A program made the position numbers and the translations under genes. The notes under the pieces were generated by a model. That model was not told the DNA's origin, made no database searches, and worked only from the letters and a program-made list of their open reading frames with translations. From an uncultured SAR86 cluster bacterium (GTDB lineage: Bacteria > Pseudomonadota > Gammaproteobacteria > Magnimaribacterales > Magnimaribacteraceae), in assembly GCA_902537425.1 (NCBI GenBank), contig CACBBD010000002.1, forward strand, positions 82,557 through 146,556: a DNA stretch of 64,000 nucleotides. Direction: 5' to 3'. Numbering within the stretch: the first letter of the stretch is position 1; each line of letters starts with the position of its first letter. Of this stretch, positions 1-13,670 are shown piece after piece.

Positions 1-2
1 AT

Positions 3-1409
3 AATCCAAGAAGAAATCCAAATAATGCTACTAAAAGAAGGAACTTAGTTTTAAGAGTTTTAAATAATAGTAATAAGATATCGGACTCAGCATTTGAGAT
101 GTTAAGAAATAAAGCGCTTGGTGTCTCCTTACCTAATTATAGGACTGAGACAAGATATCCCGCTTTTCATGACATAGTTAGGCTTGAACTTCAGAAGAAT
201 TTTAATGAGAAAGAACTCAGAACTAAGGGCTTGGCTGTTGAAACTAATTTGGACCCTGTATTACAAGATTCTTTAGAGAATAATCTTCAAAAAACTAAAC
301 TGCAGTTAATAAAAAAATATGGATCTAGATTAGAGGGGCTTGAAGGTGCTGCCATTGTAGTTGATATTTCTAGCGGTGAAGTCAAAGCTGTTGCGGGTAG
401 TACTGAACCCTCTAGTTATGGTTTCAATAGATCAATAAATGCTATAAGACCAATAGGATCTTTAGTGAAACCTTTCATCTATCTAACTGCTTTAGATCAA
501 TATAGTGATTACAACCTCACAACTTTATTAGATGATTCTAAGTTAAGTCTTATGAGTGGCGGTAAGCTTTGGGAGCCTGATAATTTTGATAAAAAATTTC
601 ACGGCGAAATACCATTACATGTAGCCTTATGGCAATCTTATAATATAGCTTCAGCCAGGCTTGGATTAGATTTGGGATATGAGGCTGTAGAAAACATGTT
701 TCTAAACCTTGGCATAACAAAGGATGTTCCTAATTATCCTTCCCTTTTTATTGGGTCATTTGAACTTTCTCCTTACCAAGCTATTCAAGCTTATCAGACT
801 ATAGCAAGTGACGGTTTTTACTCGCCTCTGAGATCGATAAGACAAATTAAAGATACTGAGGGAAAGATCGAATTCTCTTATCCTTATAGTATTGATCAAA
901 CAATTAGACCTGAACCGGTAGCATTATTGAAATTTGCTATGCAACAAACCTTTGAGCGCGGTACTGCTAGAGGATATTCAAAGAAGCAGATTCAATTATG
1001 GAATGCAGGAGGTAAAACAGGTACTTCAGATGATCAAAGAGATAGTTGGTTTGTTGGTTTTGCGGGCGAACTCTTGGTTCTTGTGTGGCTGGGATTCGAT
1101 GATAATAGACAAACTCCCTTAACTGGACGAACGGGCGCATTTCAGGTTTGGAAGAATTTCATTAATGATATAAAACCCGTCAAAACCACTCAATCTTCAT
1201 TGCCACGAATTAACTACGTTTGGACAGATATTGGAGATGGGTTAAGAAGTGGTAAAAAATGTAAAAATTCAATACTTATACCTTTTATAGAAGGAACTGA
1301 ACCAAATAAAATACCAGATGTCAGAAGAGAATGTTCAAGTAAGATTGAGAGTTCAAGAAATACTGTAATGGATAAATTAAAAGAAGTTTTTGAGGTAGGA
1401 CAGGGGTGA
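3..1409 (+). CDS. mrcB: Penicillin-binding protein 1b (class A PBP), 5'-truncated by window edge
   Basis: Frame is open upstream of the listed ATG (NPRRNPNNATKRRNLVLRVL...). Transpeptidase motifs: SLVKPFIY, SYN, KTGTS. Confidence 0.9.
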   Translation, partial: NPRRNPNNATKRRNLVLRVLNNSNKISDSAFEMLRNKALGVSLPNYRTETRYPAFHDIVRLELQKNFNEKELRTKGLAVETNLDPVLQDSLENNLQKTKLQLIKKYGSRLEGLEGAAIVVDISSGEVKAVAGSTEPSSYGFNRSINAIRPIGSLVKPFIYLTALDQYSDYNLTTLLDDSKLSLMSGGKLWEPDNFDKKFHGEIPLHVALWQSYNIASARLGLDLGYEAVENMFLNLGITKDVPNYPSLFIGSFELSPYQAIQAYQTIASDGFYSPLRSIRQIKDTEGKIEFSYPYSIDQTIRPEPVALLKFAMQQTFERGTARGYSKKQIQLWNAGGKTGTSDDQRDSWFVGFAGELLVLVWLGFDDNRQTPLTGRTGAFQVWKNFINDIKPVKTTQSSLPRINYVWTDIGDGLRSGKKCKNSILIPFIEGTEPNKIPDVRRECSSKIESSRNTVMDKLKEVFEVGQG

Positions 1410-1846
1410 AGTTAATAAAAATATCAACAATTCTTTTAATTATTACAGGCTTATTGTCATGTGCATCGAATCAAAACATGCGGGATATTAGTAAATATAA
1501 GGTTCCAGTTAATGATTTCTCCAAAACTGTGGAGCTCTTGATTTCTAACCAACAATTCTTGGAAGATGAAATTATGAAAATAAATTCACAAAATCCTTCT
1601 GTTCAAAGGATACTTTTAGCTGCTGACTCTGACTTGAAACAAGAAAACTATATTAAAACTAACTCTGAACTCGAAAGGGCTTTTAGGATAACTAAAAATG
1701 ATGGTGCTCTATATCTGAGATTAGCACACTTAAGATATAAACAAGGGTTATTGAAGGAATCTGAATCCTTTGCCTCTAAAGGATTGTTGTTAACAAATAT
1801 TTCATCTTGGGAAAGATTACTTCTAAATGTTTATCTTAAAAACTAA
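1406..1846 (+). CDS. TPR-like lipoprotein
   Basis: GTG start overlapping the mrcB stop; lipobox LLSC; TPR-like C-terminus (ALYLRLAHLRYKQGLLKESESFASKGL). Confidence 0.65.
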   Translation: MKLIKISTILLIITGLLSCASNQNMRDISKYKVPVNDFSKTVELLISNQQFLEDEIMKINSQNPSVQRILLAADSDLKQENYIKTNSELERAFRITKNDGALYLRLAHLRYKQGLLKESESFASKGLLLTNISSWERLLLNVYLKN

Positions 1847-1907
1847 GCCTAGATAGTCGCATTGCAAGTATATATAATCCGCACCCCTTAAATATTGAAG
1901 CTTATTG

Positions 1908-2915
1908 ATGACCAAAGTTGGAATTATAGGAGGATCGGGTTTTGCTGGTGAAGAGCTAATAAAACTCTTATCTCTGCATGACTCAAGTTCTATAGTAGCT
2001 ATTAGCTCAAGAGAGCTTAAAAACACTCCTGTGTCAGACTTATTTCAAGGTACTGATTTAAATTTTGTAGATCCGGAAGATCAGATATTTTTTCAATGTG
2101 ATGTCGTTTTCTTTGCTACTCCTCATGGAACTGCAATGAATAAAGCAGACTCTTTTATTCAGAAAGGAATAAAAGTCATTGATCTATCTGCAGATTTTCG
2201 ACTAAAAGATCCTTCAATCTGGAAAGAATGGTATGGCTCAAACCATAAAGATTTAGAAAACTTAAAGAATTCTATTTACGGTTTAACTGAAATTAATGCC
2301 GAGTTGATCGAAACAGGCACTCTTATAGCCGTACCTGGTTGTTATCCTACTGCATCTATTCTTGGGTTGCTTCCTTTAGTTAGCAAAAAGCTTCCGATAG
2401 ATTCAATTATCATTGATGCAAAGTCAGGAATTAGTGGTGCAGGCAGGACTAAAGTTAACGAAAGTTTAAAAGATGACATTCAGGAAAATTTTAAAGCATA
2501 CGCCACTGGAGGACATCGACATCTCCCTGAAATAATTGAAGTCCTTGAAGGAATTCATGGATCATCTTTAAAGATTAATTTTTTGCCTCACCTTATTCCC
2601 GCCATGAGAGGAATTTACTCAACTATGTATGTTAATCTCGAGGATAATCAGTATCAATCTATAGGAGATATTTACAGAGATTTTTATCAAGACTCACTTA
2701 ATATTGAATTAATGTTAGATGGTCAGGTTCCTGAGATTCTGAAAGTTGCTGAAACAAACAATTGTCAGATAGGTGTTTATCAATCAGCCATTGAAAATCA
2801 AGTTGTGATCATTTCGGCCATTGATAATTTAGTTAAAGGAGCGGCAGGGCAGGCGATAGAATGCTACAATCTTATGACTGGTAATTATCAATTGAAAGGT
2901 TTACATAATGGTTGA
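1908..2915 (+). CDS. argC: N-acetyl-gamma-glutamyl-phosphate reductase
   Basis: [14 protein letters not shown] nucleotide-binding motif, VPGCYPTA active-site Cys, HRHLPEI. ATG at 1908 is preferred over TTG at 1905. Confidence 0.95.
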   Translation: MTKVGIIGGSGFAGEELIKLLSLHDSSSIVAISSRELKNTPVSDLFQGTDLNFVDPEDQIFFQCDVVFFATPHGTAMNKADSFIQKGIKVIDLSADFRLKDPSIWKEWYGSNHKDLENLKNSIYGLTEINAELIETGTLIAVPGCYPTASILGLLPLVSKKLPIDSIIIDAKSGISGAGRTKVNESLKDDIQENFKAYATGGHRHLPEIIEVLEGIHGSSLKINFLPHLIPAMRGIYSTMYVNLEDNQYQSIGDIYRDFYQDSLNIELMLDGQVPEILKVAETNNCQIGVYQSAIENQVVIISAIDNLVKGAAGQAIECYNLMTGNYQLKGLHNG

Positions 2916-3258
2916 AACTTATACACCCTCTTTAATGCAACTGACAGACGGAGCTGTACATAAGATTTTATCTCTCAAAAGCAAGGAGTCAGAATCTGAA
3001 ATTCTGAATCTCAGGGTATATGTTACAGGCGGAGGATGTTCCGGTTTTCAGTACGGGTTTTCTTTTGACAATATGATAGACGAAGATGACACCTGCATAG
3101 AAAAAGAGGGAGCTAATCTGGTTATTGACTCCCTAAGCTTGCAGTATCTTCAAGGATCAACAGTAGATTACGTAGAAGATTTAACGGGTTCAAAATTTAT
3201 AATTTCTAACCCGAATGCCACTACGACTTGCGGATGTGGGGAGTCCTTCTCTATTTAG
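2908..3258 (+). CDS. erpA: Iron-sulfur cluster insertion protein ErpA (A-type carrier)
   Basis: Conserved [11 protein letters not shown] and CGCGESF cysteines; next to argC and anmK. Confidence 0.93.
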   Translation: MVETYTPSLMQLTDGAVHKILSLKSKESESEILNLRVYVTGGGCSGFQYGFSFDNMIDEDDTCIEKEGANLVIDSLSLQYLQGSTVDYVEDLTGSKFIISNPNATTTCGCGESFSI

Positions 3259-4360
3259 CAGGTAAATACACTTTACCCAAGAAGACTTTCTCATTGCTTC
3301 CTGTTATTGCGCTCATATCAAATTTGATATTATTAACTCTTTTGTATGCCAACCAAGCAAAACAAATCGCTTCTATGTAATCTGGATCTAGCCCGAGTTT
3401 AGCTGTCGTGTAACATTTTTCTCCCAAAAGAAATGATATCCTGCTCATCAAAAATTTATTATGAACTCCACCACCACATATGTATATTTTTTCATTAACT
3501 ATTTTAAGTTTCTCCAAAGAATTTGAGAGACTGCTTGCAGTAAGTTCTACCAAGGTTGCTTGAATATCAGAAGGATCTACTTCTCGGTTTAGTTTCATTA
3601 GACAATCTTGAAGCCAAGTTAAGCTGAAGTAATCTGGGCCAGTACTTTTAGGCGGCTCAAGCGAAAAATAATTATCCTTCATCATTATATTCAGTAAGTC
3701 CTGATCTACGGTTCCTGATTTTGCCCATCTACCTTTGTTGTCGTAGTCTCCCTTTCTATTCTTTTTTGTCCAAGTATCTAAAAGACAATTTCCTGGACCA
3801 GTATCAAAGCCTATTAGCTCTCCACCACCTAATAATGAAACATTAGTTATACCTCCTATATTTATTATTAATCTACTCTTATTTTTTACAGCGAATACTT
3901 CTTTATGAAAAACAGGAGATAAAGGTGCGCCTTGTCCTCCTTTCTTAATGTCTTCATCTCTGAAATTGGCAATAGTTTTTATACCGAGCCGATTACTTAT
4001 TAACTGTGGATTACCAATTTGAAGTGAAAAAGGAGGTATAGAATTTGGTTCATGTTTTATAGTTTGCCCATGAGAACCTATCGCCACAATTTTTTCTTTT
4101 TTCAAACTGAGAGATGCAATAAATTCTTCTACTTTACCGCAAAAAAATTCGCCTAGTTTCAAATCTAAATCTTTGATAAGGCTTTCATTAAGCTGCTTAG
4201 ATCTTGTATTTTCGCTAATTTCTTCTTTTAAATTACTTGGTATATCGTAATTCTTTAGTCCAATTATGTTCAACTCATTATCATCAAACTTAACTGCTGC
4301 ACAATCTAAAGAATCTGCGCTAGTTCCAGTCATCAACCCAATGTAGATTTCACCCGCCAT
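3251..4360 (-). CDS. anmK: Anhydro-N-acetylmuramic acid kinase
   Basis: [37 protein letters not shown] motifs. Confidence 0.95.
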   Translation of the reverse strand: MAGEIYIGLMTGTSADSLDCAAVKFDDNELNIIGLKNYDIPSNLKEEISENTRSKQLNESLIKDLDLKLGEFFCGKVEEFIASLSLKKEKIVAIGSHGQTIKHEPNSIPPFSLQIGNPQLISNRLGIKTIANFRDEDIKKGGQGAPLSPVFHKEVFAVKNKSRLIINIGGITNVSLLGGGELIGFDTGPGNCLLDTWTKKNRKGDYDNKGRWAKSGTVDQDLLNIMMKDNYFSLEPPKSTGPDYFSLTWLQDCLMKLNREVDPSDIQATLVELTASSLSNSLEKLKIVNEKIYICGGGVHNKFLMSRISFLLGEKCYTTAKLGLDPDYIEAICFAWLAYKRVNNIKFDMSAITGSNEKVFLGKVYLPAK

Positions 4361-5699
4361 AAGCTTCTCTTTGATTAATGAGATATTTATAATTACTTAG
4401 TTCATTCAGGAGATTTTGAGATTTTTTTCTATAATTATTGAGTTCAGACGAATTAATGGGGGAGGCATTTGGAAATTTTACTTTAAGAGGGTCCGTGTGC
4501 TTTCCATTAACATGGAATTCGTAATGCAAGTGAGGCCCAGTTGCTAGACCAGTGCTACCTACATACCCAATTGTTTGACCTTGTTTGACCTTACGACCAA
4601 CTTTTGTTCTGGAACTAAATTTATCTAGATGACAGTAACGAGTAACATAATCTTCAGAATGCTTAATCTTAATTTCGTTGCCGCATCCTCCATTATATTC
4701 AGCAAATAATATTGTTCCATCACCAGTTGCTCTAATTGGAGAACCCTTTTTGGCTGCATAATCTACTCCTTTGTGTGCTCTTATTGTGTGTAAAACAGGA
4801 TGTCTCCTATTAAGATTATACTTTGAACTAATGTAACTTAGTTTCACAGGAGACCTAAGAAATGCCTTTTTTACATTTTGGCCATCAAGATTAAAATACT
4901 CTGAAGTGTCAGCATCCAAGTCATATCTAATTGCAATAAATTTTTTATCTCTATTATTAAATTCTGAAATAAGGATATCCCCATCAATTGCTTTTTCTCC
5001 ATTAATAATTATTTCCTCATAGATTATGCTGTAACTATCACCTTTTCTTATGTCATGAGTAAAATCTATATCCCAACCATTAATGTAAGCCAAGTCCATT
5101 AATACACTGTCCGGAACATTCTCTTTTAGACCGGATAAATACATTGAATCTTCAATAATCACGTGTTTAAAGACTTTAACTTTTTCTATCTTTGACACGT
5201 ATTTTGAAATAGAGTAACTATCTTCATTTCTTTCAGCTTGTATGCCACTTTTTATGTCATCAATATAAAACAATTTCAGCAGCTCCCCTTTGTCATTCAT
5301 TAAGATCTTGATCTTATCTCCGACTTCAATTTTCGATAAAAGAGTACTTTCTTTGCTATTAATAAGCTTGATTATGTCCTCTTGTAAAACGCCGAGTTGA
5401 TTCAGAATTGTGAAGAGTGAATCATTTCTTTTGATTAAAGCCTCTTTTTCTATTGGAGGTATTTCAATTTGATATCCATCAGTAAGGGAACTAAGAGAAA
5501 GTGATTTTGTGAGTTCGGAGTATTTATTTTCTTCAGTAAATTTTATATTGCCCAGTAGGCTAATAGAAATTATCAAAATCAAGCCAATCAAAAGAGTAAA
5601 GATATGCTTCCTCGGAAAGTTTTCTAAAACATTGATTAATTCTCTAACCAGCATAAAGTCGAATGATACCTTAAAAAAGGACATATAATAGAATAACAA
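4350..5699 (-). CDS. M23 family murein DD-endopeptidase (MepM/OapA-like)
   Basis: C-terminal LytM domain ([22 protein letters not shown]...RYCHLDKF...[12 protein letters not shown]), N-terminal TM segment; the true start may be downstream (e.g. MLVREL near 5654). Confidence 0.88.
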   Translation of the reverse strand: MLFYYMSFFKVSFDFMLVRELINVLENFPRKHIFTLLIGLILIISISLLGNIKFTEENKYSELTKSLSLSSLTDGYQIEIPPIEKEALIKRNDSLFTILNQLGVLQEDIIKLINSKESTLLSKIEVGDKIKILMNDKGELLKLFYIDDIKSGIQAERNEDSYSISKYVSKIEKVKVFKHVIIEDSMYLSGLKENVPDSVLMDLAYINGWDIDFTHDIRKGDSYSIIYEEIIINGEKAIDGDILISEFNNRDKKFIAIRYDLDADTSEYFNLDGQNVKKAFLRSPVKLSYISSKYNLNRRHPVLHTIRAHKGVDYAAKKGSPIRATGDGTILFAEYNGGCGNEIKIKHSEDYVTRYCHLDKFSSRTKVGRKVKQGQTIGYVGSTGLATGPHLHYEFHVNGKHTDPLKVKFPNASPINSSELNNYRKKSQNLLNELSNYKYLINQREAYGG

Positions 5700-6889
5700 T
5701 GAGCAAAGAGAGCCTAGAATTACTCACTAGAGGGACAGAAGAAATTATCCCCGAAGAGACCTTTTTGGAGCAGATAAAATCAAAGAGAAAGTTAAGAGTT
5801 AAAGCGGGATTCGATCCTACCTCGCCTGATTTACATTTAGGCCATACTGTACTTTTGAATAAGATGAAAATCTTCCAAGATTTAGGTCATGAAGTAATTT
5901 TTTTGATTGGAGATTTCACTGGTCTTGTCGGAGATCCTTCAGGAGTAAATGAAACACGCCCTGTTTTAACTCAAGACCAACTTGATAAAAATGCTGAGAC
6001 TTACAAAGAACAGGTTTTCAAAATCTTAGATCCTAAAAAAACAGAAATCAGATTTAATTCTGAATGGATGAATCAAGTTGATCCTTCTGAATTTATTAAA
6101 ATGCTTTCGTCTTACACAGTCGCAAGAATGTTAGAGCGGGACGATTTCTCAAAAAGATATAAATCTCAACAGCCGATTTCTATTCATGAATTTTTATATC
6201 CTATTTTACAGGGGTTTGATTCCGTAAAATTAGATGCAGACGTAGAATTGGGTGGAACAGATCAGAAATTTAATTTACTTTTAGGTCGCGAAGTCCAAAA
6301 ACACTATGGATGTAATCAACAATCCATTATGACTGTTCCTCTTCTTGAAGGATTAGATGGTATTAAGAAGATGTCTAAATCTTTAGGAAATTATGTAGCT
6401 CTGGAAGATAGCCCTGATGATATGTTTGGAAAAATTATGTCTATTTCCGACGATTTAATGTGGCGATATTTTTCTCTTTTGAGTTTTAAATCTTCACAAG
6501 AGATATCTAATCTTAAAGAAGAGATTAAACAAGGAGCTAATCCAAGAGATATTAAGTTTTTACTTGCTGAAGAAATAGTTGAAAGATTCAATAATGGCCG
6601 GGGTAGCAAATCAAAAGAGAATTTTATAAACAGATTCCAAAAAGGAAATATTTCACAGGAGCTTGACGAAATAAATTTTGAAATCTCAGAAAATTCAGAG
6701 CTTTTAACTAGAGTCTTAAAAGAATCAGAGTTGCTAAAGAGCACCTCTGATGCCATCAGGATGATAAAACAAGGTGCAATTAAAGTTAATGATGAAAGAG
6801 TTTCAGATCCTAAATTCTCATTAAAAAAAGGCTCTTCGAATTTGGTATTGGTAGGTAAAAAGAAAGCTGCAAAAATTAATATAAAATAA
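5699..6889 (+). CDS. tyrS: Tyrosyl-tRNA synthetase
   Basis: HLGHTVLL (HIGH), [10 protein letters not shown] (KMSKS), C-terminal S4-like domain. Confidence 0.95.
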   Translation: MSKESLELLTRGTEEIIPEETFLEQIKSKRKLRVKAGFDPTSPDLHLGHTVLLNKMKIFQDLGHEVIFLIGDFTGLVGDPSGVNETRPVLTQDQLDKNAETYKEQVFKILDPKKTEIRFNSEWMNQVDPSEFIKMLSSYTVARMLERDDFSKRYKSQQPISIHEFLYPILQGFDSVKLDADVELGGTDQKFNLLLGREVQKHYGCNQQSIMTVPLLEGLDGIKKMSKSLGNYVALEDSPDDMFGKIMSISDDLMWRYFSLLSFKSSQEISNLKEEIKQGANPRDIKFLLAEEIVERFNNGRGSKSKENFINRFQKGNISQELDEINFEISENSELLTRVLKESELLKSTSDAIRMIKQGAIKVNDERVSDPKFSLKKGSSNLVLVGKKKAAKINIK

Positions 6890-6904
6890 TAAAGAAAAAC
6901 TTCT

Positions 6905-6931
6905 TTGAAACACGATATTATGCTGTATACT
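6905..6931 (+). promoter_or_regulatory. Possible rRNA operon promoter (TTGAAA ... TATACT)
   Basis: TTGAAA at 6905 and TATACT at 6926; the 15-nt spacer is short, so the -35 assignment is uncertain. Confidence 0.35.
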
Positions 6932-6937
6932 GCTGTG

Positions 6938-6963
6938 CCCTGCTTCGCAAAGGGGAGTTTTTT
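6938..6963 (+). terminator. Hairpin followed by T-run (tyrS terminator or rRNA leader attenuator)
   Basis: CCCTGC-TTC-GCA(AA)GGGG followed by AGTTTTTT. Confidence 0.45.
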
Positions 6964-6972
6964 AAAAGTTTT

Positions 6973-6989
6973 AATAAGTAATTCGTGTG
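6973..6989 (+). other. Left arm of 16S precursor processing stem
   Basis: aataagtaattcgtgtg is the reverse complement of cacacgaattacttatt at 8672-8688. Confidence 0.8.
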
Positions 6990-7093
6990 GGCGCTTATAA
7001 TTAAGCGCAACTTACCAAAGTCAGAAATTAATCCATATTTATATAGATTAATAAACTGATTTAGTGTCATTTTGGCACTTAATTCAAAATTCA

Positions 7094-8644
<1,551 letters not shown>

Positions 8645-8671
8645 AAATATAATCGTTTTTTTGTAGGCGTT

Positions 8672-8688
8672 CACACGAATTACTTATT
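8672..8688 (+). other. Right arm of 16S precursor processing stem
   Basis: cacacgaattacttatt pairs with 6973-6989. Confidence 0.8.
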
Positions 8689-8930
8689 TATCTATTATCT
8701 CTTTAGAGATTTTAGATGCGTTTTTTAACATTTTTATAAGTTCAATCAAGTCATATCAAAAGCATTTATGCTCTAGATATGCAAATTAAAAATTCATTAA
8801 AGGTTTTATTATTCTTTTAATCTAAAACCTTATTTGAATAACTGCAAAGTAATTTGGCGTTTTGTGTTTTTTAAAAACACATAGTAGATAGAAATGCTTG
8901 AAAATATCATTAAGTTAATTGATGTAATAT

Positions 8931-11827
<2,897 letters not shown>

Positions 11828-11891
11828 GTATTACATCAAGTAATTTCTTGATATTGCCAATTTGCTTTATAGATTGAATTTATAAGTTTAT

Positions 11892-12007
11892 GTCTGATGA
11901 CCATAGCAAGAGTGAACCACCTGATACCTTTTCGAACTCAGAAGTGAAACCTTTTAGCGCCGATGGTAGTGTGGTTGCGACCATGTGAGAGTAGGACATC
12001 GTCAGAC
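11892..12007 (+). rRNA. rrf: 5S ribosomal RNA
   Basis: CGAACTCAGAAGTGAAAC, TAGCGCCGATGGTAGTGTGG, GAGAGTAGGACATCG; complementary ends gtctga/tcagac. Confidence 0.93.
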
Positions 12008-12018
12008 TTTTTTTAAAT

Positions 12019-12052
12019 AACCCTTCTAATTCTTAATTAGGAGGGTTTTTTT
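12019..12052 (+). terminator. rRNA operon terminator
   Basis: 12-bp stem AACCCTTCTAAT/ATTAGGAGGGTT (one G-U), 5-nt loop, then T-run. It overlaps the 3' end of the convergent CDS. Confidence 0.85.
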
Positions 12053-12863
12053 CTGCCAATAATAGTGCTCCAAGAGCGGAAGCATACTCCCCATTTTGCG
12101 GGAAATGCGGCGTAAATCCTGTAATAGAAGCAGCTTCTTCAAGTGACTCTCTAAGACCATTAAAGGAAGGAGCTCTTCCAACAACTACAATTTGTTTAGC
12201 CTCGAACATCATTGCCACTGAAGTTGCTATCCTGGCGGCGGTCTGACCTACTAAGTTAACAATACCAGCTGCAATATCTTCCTTAGAATAGCCATTTTCA
12301 ATTTTAGTTATCTTCCCAAAATTAACTGCTGTTGTAGAGGGAGGTAATTGACCTATGGGACCTGATACGACATCTTCCAATATTAGATCAACCTGACTTT
12401 TATTACCCTTTTCTGCTAGTGATGCGATTTCTAAAGGGTCACTGGTATCTAATAGTAGTTTACTTAAACCCAGAACAGTCCCTCCACCAACTCCTGTGCC
12501 AGAGCAATGTGTGAATATTCCATTTTGTGCATGAATACAAGCGGTACCTGATCCAGCACTAACTATAATTACTGAGTCTTCTTTATTTAATCCAGAGAGA
12601 TTCATTGAGCCCTCTCCTATCGCTTCTATTTCATTTATATGAATAATAGGAGTTGAGTCTATTTGATCGCCTAACTCTAAATGTCTACCACCAGTAACAG
12701 CCAAGAACCCCTGATTTGAAGTAAAATCAATATCAGGAAAGAGTTCCCTAATTCTTTGATGATTCAAATCTTTAGAGCTACGCTCCATACTATGGGCTAA
12801 CTCGTCACCATTTCTTCTAAGTGTATCTGTTACTGTAATACCAAAATCAGCCGATATATTCAT
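12033..12863 (-). CDS. Type II pantothenate kinase-like (Fumble/CoaW family)
   Basis: CSGTGVGGGTVLGLSKLLL, SLAEKGNKSQVDLILEDV, AVNFGKI, VVVGRAPSFNGLRESLE, FPQNGEYASALGALL resemble the PanK-II fold. Confidence 0.75.
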   Translation of the reverse strand: MNISADFGITVTDTLRRNGDELAHSMERSSKDLNHQRIRELFPDIDFTSNQGFLAVTGGRHLELGDQIDSTPIIHINEIEAIGEGSMNLSGLNKEDSVIIVSAGSGTACIHAQNGIFTHCSGTGVGGGTVLGLSKLLLDTSDPLEIASLAEKGNKSQVDLILEDVVSGPIGQLPPSTTAVNFGKITKIENGYSKEDIAAGIVNLVGQTAARIATSVAMMFEAKQIVVVGRAPSFNGLRESLEEAASITGFTPHFPQNGEYASALGALLLAEKNPPN

Positions 12864-12935
12864 GGGGTATTCTCTTAATAATGCGTTAGTATAAGCGAGA
12901 TTATTATTATAAAGGTGAATATACTAGGTTTGTAA

Positions 12936-13670
12936 ATGGATATAAGACAGATAGTTATGGTTTCAGCTCTCAGAGATCCAATTGTTAACAATCTATGTGA
13001 GTTGTTTGAATGCGAAGTAGCTTTTAATGATCCTGGGGTTGGACATTTTGGTCTTGAAAATGCTGTTATACCTATAGGAACAGATTTTTTAGAGGTAGTT
13101 AGTCCGAAAGAAGAAAATACAACAGCTGGGAGGTTCTTGGAAAAGAGAAATGGCGATGGCGGTTACATGATCATAATTCAAGTAGACGACTTTAAGAGTT
13201 CAAAAGGTTTGGTAGAAAAGAATAATATAGGAGTTGTTTGGGAAACAGATCTACCCGATGCAAAAGCTATACATCTTCATCCTAAACAAATGGGAGGGGC
13301 AATACTTTCTCTTGACTGGATGAATCCTAAGGAAAGTTGGAAATGGGCCGGACCGGATTGGACAAGTCATATATCAGGACCTATAAAAGGCGTAGATGGA
13401 GTGCAAATTCAGTCTGATAATCCTGAGACCATGTTTCAAGACTGGCTTGAAGTTTTAGGTAATCCAAAATCAAGTAAAGAAAAGTTGAAAATATTTTTAG
13501 ATGATACCTGGTTAGAATTCATTTTGGATAGTGATGGAAGAGGTGCTGGGATTTCAGCTTTTAGTTTGAAGGCAAAAGATCACGATATTATTAATAAAAG
13601 AGCTGCAGAGTTAGGCTTTATAAGTGAGGGTATAATTTGTTTAGGCGGATTAAAATTCTATCTAGTATGA
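12936..13670 (+). CDS. VOC (glyoxalase-like) superfamily protein
   Basis: MDIRQIVMVSALRD..., GHFGLENAVIPIGTDFLEVVSP typical of VOC modules. Confidence 0.65.
   Translation: MDIRQIVMVSALRDPIVNNLCELFECEVAFNDPGVGHFGLENAVIPIGTDFLEVVSPKEENTTAGRFLEKRNGDGGYMIIIQVDDFKSSKGLVEKNNIGVVWETDLPDAKAIHLHPKQMGGAILSLDWMNPKESWKWAGPDWTSHISGPIKGVDGVQIQSDNPETMFQDWLEVLGNPKSSKEKLKIFLDDTWLEFILDSDGRGAGISAFSLKAKDHDIINKRAAELGFISEGIICLGGLKFYLV

Noticed and set aside
6391-6756. Minus-strand ORF of 121 aa in tyrS
   Set aside because: Antisense to tyrS, Ser-rich shadow translation.
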